Positions 12,150-24,113 of a DNA stretch of 64,000 nucleotides are shown here, one piece after another; the first letter of the stretch is position 1; the number at the start of each line of letters is the position of its first letter. The notes under the pieces are model-generated. The model saw only the letters and a program-made list of their open reading frames with translations, was not told the origin of the DNA and ran no database searches. The stretch lies in NCBI GenBank assembly GCA_014898415.1, contig RCTD01000027.1, positions 806,001-870,000 of the forward strand, in the 5' to 3' direction. The stretch comes from Stromatinia cepivora. Taxonomy: Eukaryota; Ascomycota; Leotiomycetes; Helotiales; Sclerotiniaceae. The position numbers and the translations under genes are program-made.

Positions 12150-15100
12150 AGTTTACAGTACAGCAGTACGACATCATATACTCGGCGATCAGATAATGCT
12201 ATACATATGTGGAAAATAGATGATGCGCAGTATATTTATCTATTTTCACGCGCATCTCTGTGCAGATAACGAATATGGAAATAAAGGGACATACATGGAT
12301 TTTTGAATATGCTAGAATAGGGGGACGAAATATGTTGTGTTTGTGTTCGGGATGACGTGCAGATCTTGTTGTAGATGGCTTGAAAGACGGGATGAGAATT
12401 TTGACTTTCTCTCATGAGCTGTCCGTACTTTGCGCCGGGCGGCCAGTCGCGAAGTATGACATTTTCGATGTTCCTTCAATTTCGATACTTTGAAAACTTC
12501 TCAGTACTTGGCAGACATCTGAGTTCCCACTTGAAAATGGGAAATGCCTAATTCTAATCAATGATACTTTCCACTTACATTCTTGGGTAAGAAACTTCTA
12601 CCTACAGCTACAACGGCTACTCCGGAATCAAATCCGGCAGTATCCCTCCCTATTTCCGGTCAGCTCTCCAATTAAGGAACCGGTATCAAACCAAAAACGG
12701 CACGGAAAGTGGATAAGACCGTGTCTTGAATGGGACATCACGACATGGTCATACGTGCGGAAAGCCTAGAGAAGGAAAGTTGTCAGAATAACCACGTGGC
12801 TTGGCAGATGTTGTGATACATGTGGCTTGCAGGACAATGGATTATTTTTGGGCTAGAAGAATGTATCATGAGACGAGGCGAGGCGAGAACTGATGGGCTG
12901 CAATAGGGTGCTGGAAATATGTGAATGCATGTACAGTTGGAATTGTCCGAACAATGATGGAATGGATGTATTTATGTACGTAAATCATTTCCCTCCACTG
13001 GTAATGTCGCGAGATTGGTTCATTCCTTGACCATGGCATGGCTTGAAAGTAAGTCCAGTTTACCTATGGTTGTACACCCTTTTTGGAACGACGGTTCCAA
13101 AGATGTAACAATTATGTGAGGATCTCATGGCGATGGCGCCGCATGCGATTTGGGGGTCTTCCCTTATGCTTTTATCCATTTCATTCTTTTATCTTCATCT
13201 TAACACTTGATACTCGCAGAGAAAGATTTGCAAAAGAGAGGAGCCCGGTTAGAAGAAGGATGGGTTTATATGGTGTCATTATCCGGGCTTTCCACCCATC
13301 CCATTACTTGGCCCCACTTCTCTTGATTACCTGGGGAGGGACGAATATGTCTACTGGTAAAAGCTTTCCCTCAGCTTCAAGTCCGAAGTTTACTGTCTCC
13401 TCTTTGCTATTGGAGTGTGTTTCAAGAGTCTCTCGATGGCTTTGAAGTCTTAGACCAATTTTTTTTTTCAGTGAGAAGAGAGAGATTGAGTGGTTGAGGT
13501 CTGATCTTTGGGATTAAAGGAAGTGGTTCTTGGGTATCGTCGGAGCATGAGTAGCAAAGGTTCACCACTTCATTATTACATTCTCGGATAGATAATTTAA
13601 TACTATGTTCAATATGCAAAGACTTCCCGGTTGATTTTATTGAGTTGATACGATGTGATGTGGTGTTTCTTCTCTTGGTCTGTTCATATAGCGCACATAG
13701 GAATGACCGAACCATTTTCAATTATTCATAGCTTCTCAGAAGATACAAGCTATGTATTTAGACCGCATTCGTACACTGACTTGCACCAATGGTGGGAAGT
13801 CCTGATGCCCGATACTGTAGATAAGCTGCACTATGTATCCAAATTATAATTACAAATGGTAACCACGCTCGGATTGGTTTACTGCTAACTGATTTCCCAT
13901 ATCCAAACTCATTGCTGAAATCTCAATGATCAGCCTTTGTCCGCCCCTTCTTCTCTAATATGATGCTAATGTCTCATTTCCTTCGCCGAGAGATAATCCT
14001 CCATCTGAACATATATAGCTTAATCCTCTCTAGACTTCAATATCTAATCTGCTTTGTCTTCTTCCTTTTTTGACCTGAACCTCGAACGGAACAATCACCC
14101 TCAGACATCTGACTTAATAACTCTATCTATTGCTCCGTAACCACTTCCGCCTCTAACCTTCTTCCTTTTTACTCTTTGACATGATGTCGAAGTCTGGCCG
14201 CTGCAACAGGCATCCGAAGAACAGTGACGATGAACAGTGACGATTACAATCTGATGAAGCCTTCCTCCAATGCAAAGATATGTTGCGACTTTCAAAGGCT
14301 TGCTTGAATTTTTGACGAATCGGATGATATGGTTGTTATCTTTCATCTGCAACAACTGGCAGCGAACCTATCCTGGCCGAAGACCAGTTTTGTTAATTGT
14401 TTGGTACCTTCCGGGGGATATGATGATTTGACAGAGCCTTGAAATGTCTCCCGGACATGACCTTGGCTGACAATCACCACTTCGAGGCTGCATTGCGGAT
14501 GCTGGCCGTTATTATTTGCTGTATAGGTGATATGAGGCCTGAGTATCAGCTATTTTGGTTGAAGATTTACATACTCTTATGCTAACCTCACTTCCCAATA
14601 ACGATATGGGGTGAATTGATCTTTTGGAATAAGAAAGAGAAGAAAGCAGGTTTACATGATGACAGGCCATGATCTCAGCCGCCCACGCCACGTCTTTTGC
14701 TGTCTCTTGCTCATGCTTCCAATAGACCTGGTTTTAGTCAGCCCGATACATTACTCACAACAAAGAAAAGCATGTAATTTAGCAGAAAAGACAAGCACCA
14801 CACCAGCACAAAACTTTTCCTGGAGATGACATCAGAGGCATTGGGTCACGACTCCATTACGGGGTAGAATATCCAACGAGTGTTTAAGAGGAAACCGAAC
14901 AATTGGTGCTCCCAATTACAATGAATGTTCTCACGGCCAACAGAAACGTTGTATCGTCTCTCAAATTTTCTTGGACTTGCTAGAACCCATCAAAAATATC
15001 AGAAGCTTAAACGAATCGCAAGAAAAAGCTCCCGATGCGACATCTGAATCGCAACCACGACCTCTGGCGAGTTCCAGAATTGCTGAAGGAGATCAGAGAC

Positions 15101-15631
15101 AAAATGGGGATACATGCTCTACGATCAACCCTGCCTCGAATGATTGATATTTGCCAAACCAACTCGGCTGGCGATCCTTTCTATTCAAAAGATATTTTGG
15201 GCAATCCGGCGCTTTATTCTGTGTGCCCAGAATCGAAGTCTTTGATTTCGAAGGGGAGGGGGGAAAGGGGGGTTTTCTATTTGTTGATACCAAACGAACG
15301 TCTTTTTTTCAGTTGACCTTGCTGAAGTGAGGTACGGTGAGGGGAAGTTATTTGGAACAATTCATCATCAACGCTGCTTTGTGGTAACGACCATTTATCA
15401 CCGTTGTGGCCTGCATAGGCCTCCAAGCAGCGTTAACTCTCGTAAGCAAACACCGTAACCTCCGTCTAAGTTCCGTGCTACACCCATTTACCCCCTTTCT
15501 TATCGTTCAGGAACATCTTTCGCGCATTTTAATTAATACTGCGGTTTCTCTTGTCCCTTGCATATTCGTCCGCTTTCTACATTTTAGATAATTCGTGGTC
15601 AAGCAATCATACATTTCACTCACTGTCCACC
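12150..15631. other. long intergenic region, no supported gene
   Basis: I see no gene that can be supported in these 3.5 kb. Open frames such as 13083-13445 (opens with TTG) and 14101-14355 lack family features. A 93-codon ATG frame at 15035-15316 just upstream of the next regulator ends in low-complexity sequence and could be a leader ORF or chance. No tRNA was recognised. Confidence 0.4.
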
Positions 15632-18389
15632 ATGGTAACCCTGGCCAATCCTCCTTCAAACGCAGGAGTTAAAGATTCCGAGGACCCCAAAATGCCAGCC
15701 ACAGAACGGAAAGAGCTTGAGCAGTACGCTGTGAGTCCCGGGTATTCCAAGTATGTGACTCAAGAGCTTATGGAATTCCGTCGTATAGTGCGACCATTGT
15801 AAACGGAGAAAGGTTGGTTCAACTATTACACCTTATTTTTGACAAGTTTAAATCTGATCGCTTTTAGCTCAAATGCTCTCGAGAGAAACCAAAATGTTTG
15901 AATTGCCAGGGATGGTCTGGCCCATGCACTTACTCCCGCCGTGGGAGAATACCAAGAAGAGCACGGATGAAGTAAGTCCAAGGTCGCCACAGCCATTACT
16001 ATATCTATATCGTTGACGAGTAGTGAAAGCATCCTACGAGACAGTGACCAAAATTATATGGATCGGGACCTACATCGCCCAGATGTTCTCAACTCCAATG
16101 GTCATACTCTGACTACCGTCTTTACTAATCAAGACCCCACTTCTTTGAACTTATTAAAATACAACAGCGACAAGAACATCACAACTGAATCAAGTCGTTC
16201 TGTCGCATCACAATCTTGTGGCGGCAAAGGCGAATGTATTCTTGACGAATCTTTCTCTCCTTCAATTTTAAGCCAAGCAAAGAATAGTATCACGACAGCT
16301 GAAATAAAGTCAACTAACCTCGAGCCAGGTCTACAGCAAGATGCTGAGAATGGATTGTCATACCTCACTGCATCATTTTCCGAAGGAAGTTTTGACGATC
16401 CTGACATTTATTCAGACGTCAAGCATTTTAGAAGGCAAATGGAGGTATTTTTTATCCCACAAAAATCTGAAGGGGAGCGGATGATACAGAGTAAGATGGT
16501 CTTGGTTCTAGTACTCCATGAATGTTTATCATTGACACCGACATTGAAAGTTTTCATTGCAGGTATCGAACGAGGCAAACCATTTTTTACAATGCCTCCT
16601 GTTGATATTATCCCAAAGCTTGCGTTTGAACCAAAGACAATATCCGAAAGAGCCTGGCTTTTGCTATACAATGCATTCCTATCGGCGACAATAGCTTTCA
16701 TGGAACCATCCAACACAAGAATTAATCGAGGTCTTCAATGGAACGTATGGATAATTCTACAAGATTCTTCATTCTTTCTCGAACCATCAGAGATTGGTAT
16801 TCAAGCCATATTAATGGTATCCTGTCACTGTCAAGATCTCGTTCCACCAGGGTTATGTTGGACACTCATAAGTCATGCTTGTCGAATGGCCCAAAGTCTC
16901 AATCTCCATGCTCCTTCCCCAAAACATCCAAGGGACAGCAGAGAGAATGGCCAAAGAAACTGCCTATTTTGGAATTTATTCATGATTGATAAATCATTAT
17001 CGCTTGCTTTTGGGAGACCTCCATTTCTATTGAGTCAGCTATATGAGGCAGTCGATCCTCCGGACCCGGCATTTCTCGTGACATTCAGACCTCATCGTTC
17101 ATCAACTTCAGGTATCGGAACTCTACAGCAAAATCAGCTTAGCGATGATTTCGGTGCATTGTATTTTGGTCTGGCACGAGAGCTTTTTGTGTTACAAGGA
17201 AAAATAATTGATGTTGCTCTTATGGTTCAAAATGGGGAGTCTGGAACAGAGCAGATTTCGACAATGGAGGAGAATCTCGGGAATTGGAAGGAAAGTTTGG
17301 ATCATGTTTGTTCCCTTGCACCGGAAAATGGAAGGTGCTTAACTAATTTATAATTACAGAAAATGTCAGCATACAACAATTTCCAGGGAGAGCCTAGTGA
17401 AATTCAGTCAATCCAAATGGGCATCAACTTCCTCACATTCCAATACCACCACTCTGTTGTCTATTTGACTCGTAGCTCCAAACAGAATCACGAAATTTGT
17501 CTTTTTTCTGCGCGAGAAGCGATCAAGATGCTGGAGAAACTTATTTCTAGTTCCATGGAAGTTTTTAATGGTATCGTATGGTACGTAGTTATCCATTGTT
17601 TTGTGATGATTTGCCCAATTCGTTCCTATCCCAATCAGTTTGTTCCTGAGTCCCAATCCTCATTCGCTCCTCTGCCTAGATCCTTCTTTCCCATTTTGTT
17701 AACAAAATCACAGGCAGCTCCTCTACTATCCATTCATGCCTTACTTCGTTCTTTTCTCTAACATAATCGCCGATCCACATTCCCCAACTTGTTTTGACGA
17801 CCTTCAATTACTTAGAAAGGTGGTATATTATTTCTTGAGGATGCATACCCAACATCGCAGTGCTCGAAAGCTCGAACGGATCGCGGAAACTTTTACTAGG
17901 TTGGCAGAAAGTTTTGTCAGAGGAAGTATGAATCGAAAGTCCTTGGAGGGCAAATCACCGGAAGTACCAACTGTGCCATCCATTCGACTGCTAAGTAGAA
18001 GTTCGGAATTCACTTCTCAGCTTACAAGCGGGGTAATCTCGCAAACTTCAAATCAATTTGGGATATTTTCTTCCAGCAACGATACGCAAGGTGCGAGGGC
18101 TCGTGGCCATGGTGCGGAAATGGGCGTGAGGAACCTCTCTGGCGACCTTGCAGATCCCACCTTACTCAGCTTTCTGTCCTATCCCATGGAAACCCCCGTG
18201 TTTAGTAATGAGCATTCAGAGGACATATCGGTGTGCGAAATAAACTCGTTCACCGGGCAAGCCGCAGCAGTAGCAGACCCATTACTCCATCAATTAGACT
18301 TTTTATCTACGGAACAGTCTTTAGATGGGAACTTCGACTGGTTTTCATGGGATACTTATGCATGGAGTGCGGGGGGAAATGGAATTTGA
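15632..18389 (+). CDS. Zn2Cys6 transcription factor with Fungal_trans domain, seven exons
   Basis: This is a predicted nuclear zinc-cluster regulator. The exon model is 15632-15730, 15789-15812, 15868-15971, 16024-16490, 16563-17305, 17360-17580 and 17714-18389, which sums to 777 aa in one frame. The zinc cluster is built from three exons: cysteines at residues 34, 37, 44, 51, 54 and 61 (CDHCKRRK, then LKCSREKPKCLNC, then CTY), followed by a basic RRGRIPRRARM linker. The central region has the Fungal_trans layout, with SHACRMAQSLNLHAPS and FWNLFMIDKSLSLAFGRPP, and WQLLYYPFMPYFVLFSNII after the last intron. The C-terminus ends with an aromatic and acidic segment (NFDWFSWDTYAW) that could activate transcription. 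The acceptor before exon 4 may be 3 nt earlier, adding one Ser. The fourth intron (16491-16562) is 72 nt without a stop. The target is unknown. Confidence 0.88.
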
Positions 18390-18634
18390 TTTAACGTCGA
18401 AAATAATTTACTTAATGGTCATCAGCAGTATGAGTATCAATCGAGCTAGCAAAGCTACTTCACTCGGTCCCTTCACTTGGAAACACAGCGTACTTCATGT
18501 TCTCTAGTCCATCGATCATTTCTACAATTGTATTCTCCATGAAACTGCCCGGAAATTATCAGCATGTCAACTAGATTCCTGTCCACGGAATTCTAACAAG
18601 ATCATACCTTCATCGATAGACGCATTGATTTCAT
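18390..18634. other. convergent intergenic spacer
   Basis: This is the short 3'-to-3' spacer between the plus-strand regulator and the minus-strand broken gene. I see nothing else in it. Confidence 0.4.
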
Positions 18635-19825
18635 TCATGTCCCAAGAAAGCTGTCGTCTATGTGTGGTTCCGATTGTGCTCTTTTCACGGTTGATCGTTT
18701 CACATTCTCTGGATTGAATATAAGGGGATTCCATGGATCTTTCTGCTTCCTCATTTCAGTAACAGCAAGATTTACCTCTTCACAAGCATCCGCTAATTCA
18801 GCAGATAGTACACGGTGGCGATTGAAATTTCTCTGCGGTCGATTCAATGAAAGTTGCTGTTCCATCATTATCCTTGACTAAAATGTCCATATCGAAAACT
18901 TCGGGACTGGAGTCTTTCGGATGAACATGCAAACTTTGATGATTGAATTGTTCCAGTGACTTTGGGACGCCTAGAAGGTCAGAATGTTCCAATCCAGGTA
19001 TATAGTCCAAATCAGGAACCTCTTTATGGTGTGAATGGCTGGTAATAATCAAACCGGGATTTGAAGAACTTCGAGATAACATCTTAGATTCTTTTTAATC
19101 CATCCTTTGAGATCGGTAGGCAAATGAGTGTTGGTAGTATTTGGAAAGAGATCCTCATTACCGACTTCCAAAGTATCCAAGTCTTTGAGGACAATATCTT
19201 TGAAGCTTTCAACAGCATTCTGAACAGCAGTAGTATTGGTTGCGTTTCTTGAAGCAACTTTATCATACTGAGGTGGGTCCGGAGATGATAAATATTTGAC
19301 AAGGCGCGACTGATCGTTGTCGCTCGAACTTCCACGTGTTCCAGATGAGACGGACTGTTCCAGAATCGAGGGAGCATAGACTGAGACGGTGTCGAAGAAG
19401 AGGAACTCTGGAAAGCCCCCGTTTCCATTGACGTGTTTATCCGCCTTTTCATCCATAACCGTGATAAGTTTCCAGAACTTGGGTACCACTTATTTATCCG
19501 CCAGTTTGCCCCCACTGTTTTTTGGCGGAGGCAGGCCCGCCAGACATTGTTGATTTCGCATAAAAGATTTTCGCATAAGAGATTGGATCGTGTCCTGTGT
19601 ATTCCCCGGTGTAAGAGGCTCGTAGCAACTCCCACTCATGTATGGAAGGAAACCGTCTCGCGTCCTCTTTGCATCCTGATTATATTCTGGTGGTACTGGG
19701 GGTGAGCAGACTTCCCTTTGAATAGAAGAGAGAGTGAGACTAGTCATGTATGAAGAGTAGATGCTAGAGCTAGAGCTATTCGTGCGTTTAAGTGTAATTA
19801 ATGATGTGGGTGACGACCTGGACAT
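18635..19825 (-). pseudogene. broken hypothetical gene (one stop, two frame changes)
   Basis: Three coding-like pieces follow each other on the minus strand in different frames. Piece one runs from an ATG at 19825 (MSRSSPTSL, Ser-rich) and stays open to about 19050 except for one TAA at 19490-19492. Piece two (19082-18798) carries SHSHHKEVPDLDYIPGLEH. Piece three (18868-18635) has ELADACEEVNLAVTEMRKQ and ends DDSFLGT. Pieces overlap by only a few to about 70 bases, which suggests indels in a former single gene of about 390 codons rather than introns; I found no good GT-AG pair to join them. The composition (Ser/Thr- and acid-rich, disordered) shows no known domain. Assembly error or an unusual intron set is the alternative. 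Confidence 0.42.
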
Positions 19826-21744
19826 CGTATGGGGAGGAAGACCTAACACCTCAGAGGTCTTGGACTTTTGTATATGGGAAATATATCAATTTCGACATAC
19901 CACAACGTTTATCTCTTCATCATGTTCGAGATGGTGGCAAGGAGGGACCTCATCCAAAAGTCATTGTCAGATGACAAGTCTTTTGAACTTTAAATGCCTT
20001 AGAAGCCAATCTAGTGACAAAAATACTATATGAGAAACCTGAACATAACCTTCTCGTCGCCAATGATAGCAATCGAAAGTTGGATTTTACAGTCCCAGTC
20101 AACTGGATTTTCTGATCAAAGGAGTTCAAATCCATATATGCCTCAATACGATGCTTCAAATATCATAGTGGAAATCCAGTCATACCGCCCATCATTGTTC
20201 AAAAAGTATTCATCTGCCTATTGGAACCACAAATACCAGCTTCCTACCTACATGAGCCTCACCGCCGGTCCAGCGAAACTGGAATTTGATAAATTATACT
20301 TTGTGTAGGGTTCAATACGAGACTTGTCTTCGTCGTGAAAAAAGCAAGTGTTGTCTTCTTGGCTACTGTGAGCTTCTTTGTGGTTCGTGTGTAGATTCAA
20401 TTACTATATATTTTCGATATAATAAAAAGTTATGTTTTAGAATTCTCTTCAATCTATTATTCGAATTTCTATCATTTGATAAATATAGATAGTTTGCCGT
20501 GGTTGCTGTCCATGAGCCGGGACCCTTTGAGTGGGTTGTGGGTGGGGGGAAGGACAATCCATTGGGCGCTACTATGGATTGAAGATATATATCCCGCGCC
20601 AACGCACCATACTCTTATACCGAAATAACTCAATTGAATTCAAAATCAATTCATTTAACATTTATGATTCAGGAATCAGTATAGCATACCAATAGAGTGA
20701 TCAATTGTCACTAATGAATGGTAGTGGTAAGATTAGTTGTAGTACATAGCAACATCACTCTTGAAAATCGTGGCTGTACGGCAGAGTGTGATTACTGATT
20801 CCTGCGCCTCGTATTAAACTTCTCAACACTGAGTCCTGTTTCCTAGCTCCTGCCAAGAATCTCGTGTACGGGAATTTTAAGCTTCAATTCAGTGCTGTTC
20901 GCCAGATCCGCAGAAGAATCGGATGGAGTGCTGGAATTGTATGGAGTTTAATGTTTAAACTTCACATATCATTGGTGATAAGTCTTCAGCGCTATTTACC
21001 AATTGACTTGAAGCTTTCGGAGCTCCCGCCTTCTAGCTTCATTCAGTTGTGCCGGATGCCGATGCCGATACCGATACGAGATATCAAAAAAGTTTCTCTA
21101 TCATGCATGAATCATGATTTCAGGGAAATACGAACCCCACCAACTTTTTTTCTTGGTAAACTTACTCGTACGACCCAAGATTTTTGGTAGCATGATTATG
21201 TACCTTGTTGTACCTTTCTCCACTATCACGATATCTGGTGATGCTTTTTTTTTTTTTGGTGAACACCCCCTGATTTCAAGATCAGCAAACGTGATGAATT
21301 TTTCTTTGCCGAACTTAGCAAAATTGGATAACTTGATCTGGGATAGTGTTTGTTAGCCACATTGAACTCTAACCGAATTAACATCAAGGTACCTCGATTT
21401 CATTCCTATTCTTGGATGTGAGGCTCTTGGGCTGGTAACCTTTTGAAGGCAAAACCGTCTTAGCTAACCATTCTCGGTAAGCTTTTGGAGCCACTCACTC
21501 GGTACGAGTTTTTGTGGGCAACCCCATAGTAAAGAACATGTATAGAAGATGGCGCAGGGAATTTTATGGGTTTGTAGAAAGTCAACAAGAAAATCGAATA
21601 TATAAGACCTGGGAGTTCAGCCTTTATTTTTCCTGTATCAAACATTAAGCTTACTCACTTCAACACCATCACAACTTCAACAACTTCACACTCTCAACCC
21701 AACGCAATACCAATCAACAACGAACAAACTTTCTCTCTGTCAAT
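19826..21744. other. intergenic region, AT-rich patch, promoter of the secreted repeat protein
   Basis: No gene is supported. A 92-codon plus-strand frame at 20030-20308 ends KLEFDKLYFV and has no motif. Bases 20395-20490 are AT-rich and may be an old repeat remnant. The last 150 bases are the core promoter and CA-rich 5' leader of the secreted protein gene at 21745. Confidence 0.4.
21599..21605 (+). promoter_or_regulatory. TATA box of the secreted repeat protein gene
   Basis: TATATAA lies 140 bp upstream of the ATG at 21745. It is followed by a CA/CT-rich leader (about 21655-21735, many CAAC and ACTTC units), which is a common arrangement in strongly transcribed fungal genes. The assignment rests on sequence match and spacing only. 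Confidence 0.5.
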
Positions 21745-23265
21745 ATGCATCTCCAAGATATTGCATTCGCTCTCTTTGCTTCTGGAGCATTCGCTGCACC
21801 AGCTGCTTTGGTAGCTAGAGATTCATGCTCAGATGCTTGCTACAACACCTACAACACATGTCGCGGTACCCCAGGTGCAAATCAATCCACTTGTGCTTCC
21901 GATTACGCTTCATGTCTTGGGTTTTCTCCATTCGATAACAGTGGTTCCTTCGTCACCCCCACTGCTTGCTCCAGCCCGGTAGCATCATCCACCGCTGCTC
22001 CAACCACTACAGCTGACGCTTGTGTATCTCAATGCAATACATCATACAACAGCTGTCGTAGTGCTCCAAATGCGAATCGAGCCAGTTGTGATTCCTCATA
22101 CGCTTCATGTCTTGGATATTCCCCTTTCAATAGCAGTGGATCCCTCGTCACCCCAACTGCTTGTTCTAGCCCAGTAGCATCATCCACCGCTGCTCCAACC
22201 ACTACAGCCGACGCTTGTGTATCTCAATGCAATACATCATACAACAGCTGTCGTAGTGCTCCAGGTGCGAATCGAGCCAGTTGTGATTCTTCATACGCTT
22301 CATGTCTTGGATATTCCCCTTTCAATAGCAGTGGATCCCTCGTCACCCCAACTGCTTGTTCTAGCCCAGTAGCATCATCCACCGCTGCTCCAACCACTAC
22401 AGCTGACGCTTGTGTATCTCAATGCAATACATCATACAACAGCTGTCGCAGTGCCCCAGATGCGAATCGAGCCAGTTGTGCTTCCTCATATGCTTCATGT
22501 CTTGGATATTCCCCTTTCGATAACAACGGGTCCTTGGTCACACCTACTGCATGTTCCAGCAGCCCCGTTACTACTTCTACAGCTGATGCTTGTGTATCTC
22601 AATGTAGCGCATCATACAACAGCTGTCGCAGTGCTCCAGATGCGAATCGAGCCAGTTGTGATTCCTCATATGCTTCATGTCTTGGATATTCCCCTTTCGA
22701 TAACAACGGGTCCTTAGTCACACCTACCGCATGTTCCGGCAGCCCTGTTACTACTTCTACCGCTGCATTCTCTAGCATCTCCGGTATCCCAGGTGGATGC
22801 AACCCAGCTCATCCTGGATCTTGCCCAAGTTCTTATTTCAGCACTGCTACCACAGCCACTGCTCCACTTGCCACCGCCACCCAAGCTCAGTGGACTATTA
22901 AGCAATTGAACAGATATTGTTCCGAAGATGGATCTGGATGTGATTACAACTTTATCATTTCGACAAACGATGGACGCGCTGATGAGAGATGTACTGTCAT
23001 CCGTATGCCAGGAAAAGATGCTACTACCGAGTCATGGTATGGAATTCCGTGCACTACTGGATCTGCCAATACCATCTCTTGGGGAGTTTCTGATCAATTT
23101 GGTGCCAACAATGCATTCGCTGTCTTGACTGTCACCAATAATCAGTCAAAGACCAACGCTTATTTCGGTGTCGCAAACGTCAATGGAAACCCAGTTACCC
23201 CTTCAAGCCCAGCTGGTTCCGGTAACTTCGGAGATATTGGTCCTCAACCAGTTTACACTTTCTAA
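21745..23265 (+). CDS. secreted cysteine-rich protein with five tandem modules
   Basis: This intronless 506-codon frame starts with a signal peptide (hydrophobic residues 5-18) and a short pro-like stretch ending LVAR before the first cysteine. Five modules follow, with their reference Cys at residues 32, 93, 158, 223 and 283. Each has six cysteines in the order DAC, SQC, NSC, ASC, ASC, TAC, a conserved ASCLGYSPF core and a Ser/Thr/Pro-Ala linker likely to be O-glycosylated; NTS, NSS and NGS triplets are possible N-glycosylation sites. At DNA level modules 2 and 3 are nearly identical (195-bp period). After a [12 protein letters not shown] hinge comes a different C-terminal domain (about residues 383-506) with four cysteines, including [15 protein letters not shown] and WYGIPC, resembling small secreted beta-rich fungal proteins. 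No GPI signal or membrane anchor is seen. A cell-wall or effector-like role is inference; I do not recognise a named family for the modules. Confidence 0.88.
   Translation: MHLQDIAFALFASGAFAAPAALVARDSCSDACYNTYNTCRGTPGANQSTCASDYASCLGFSPFDNSGSFVTPTACSSPVASSTAAPTTTADACVSQCNTSYNSCRSAPNANRASCDSSYASCLGYSPFNSSGSLVTPTACSSPVASSTAAPTTTADACVSQCNTSYNSCRSAPGANRASCDSSYASCLGYSPFNSSGSLVTPTACSSPVASSTAAPTTTADACVSQCNTSYNSCRSAPDANRASCASSYASCLGYSPFDNNGSLVTPTACSSSPVTTSTADACVSQCSASYNSCRSAPDANRASCDSSYASCLGYSPFDNNGSLVTPTACSGSPVTTSTAAFSSISGIPGGCNPAHPGSCPSSYFSTATTATAPLATATQAQWTIKQLNRYCSEDGSGCDYNFIISTNDGRADERCTVIRMPGKDATTESWYGIPCTTGSANTISWGVSDQFGANNAFAVLTVTNNQSKTNAYFGVANVNGNPVTPSSPAGSGNFGDIGPQPVYTF
22021..22770 (+). repeat. 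in-frame coding tandem repeat (195/195/180 bp units)
   Basis: The string TGTGTATCTCAATG starts at 22021, 22216, 22411 and 22591, giving periods of 195, 195 and 180 bp. All are multiples of three, so unit gain or loss keeps the frame. Unit 1 (from about 21826) is more diverged. Few transitions separate the units, so the array shows no RIP damage. Confidence 0.9.
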
Positions 23266-23922
23266 GTGGTAGACGATTTCGTGTTTTAGCATTGATTTGG
23301 AGATGACTTAATGAACGGAGATAGACATGTTTTGGATTTACTGCGTCATACCACATTCCTTTCTGTATTTTTGTATTAGCGTCATCATTTGATTTACAGG
23401 ACATGGAAAAATACTTTGTATATAACACACTCATTAGATAGAATTAATAATAGTTTGAATTTAATCAATATCTGCAATTCTCAACTTATTTAGATTTAAA
23501 TCTGCTTTTACTACTTGTTTAGAAAGTTAGAAATGAACGGAAATTAAGATATAGTTTATATAGTACCAGCGCACCCCTACTAGCCGAACGACCTTTTCAT
23601 ACCAAAACTCAATTATTTTAAAAATCATAATAATTTCGATTTCAATAAAAACAAAATTAAAACCGAGAAAATATATCATTTCGAATTAAATAAATAATAT
23701 AAAATTGATAAATTATTTTTTTATTTTTTTTAATTTTTAATTTTTTAATTTTTTAAAATAGTATAATAAAGTTTGAAAATGATTGTATAGAATTTTGATT
23801 CGATTTTTGTAATAAAATGAACAAAATTTAAAAATTTGAAATTTAAAGTTATAAAATTCTATCATTCGATAAATAAAACTTATAAAAACTAGAATTATAG
23901 AATTTTTAAATAATAGATTTTA
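23266..23922. other. transition from gene-bearing to AT-rich transposon DNA
   Basis: The first part is the 3' UTR of the secreted protein gene. From about 23440 the sequence becomes strongly AT-rich, with a T/A-only run near 23716-23760. A short GC-richer island (GCGCACCCCTACTAGCCG, near 23570) may be a transposon remnant. No gene is seen. Confidence 0.6.
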
Positions 23923-24113
23923 TGTTACGAACCTCAATTACGAAACCAGGGCTAGCCGAAAGCGGGCCGAATTGTACGCTAGTTTGAAGAGTTTTCATTT
24001 ATATAGAGGGGGAATTCTTTAATATAATTAGAAAAAAGTAATGAAAAGTTTTGATTCTAAATCCAAATCTATTTTTATTCGAAATTAATCAATTCTTTGC
24101 TATAATTCTTATA
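23923..24113 (+). repeat. 5' LTR of the non-autonomous element
   Basis: The 191-bp repeat matches 25905-26095 with mainly C/T and G/A differences. It ends TTATA where the partner ends TCACA, consistent with transition damage of a terminal CA. Confidence 0.85.

Noticed and set aside
13083..13445. 120-codon plus-strand frame
   Set aside because: It opens with TTG, has no domain, and an Arg/Trp-rich start not typical of a real gene.
22412..22717. 101-codon plus-strand frame inside the secreted protein gene
   Set aside because: It is a second open frame produced by the same tandem repeats; the main frame has the signal peptide and cysteine pattern.
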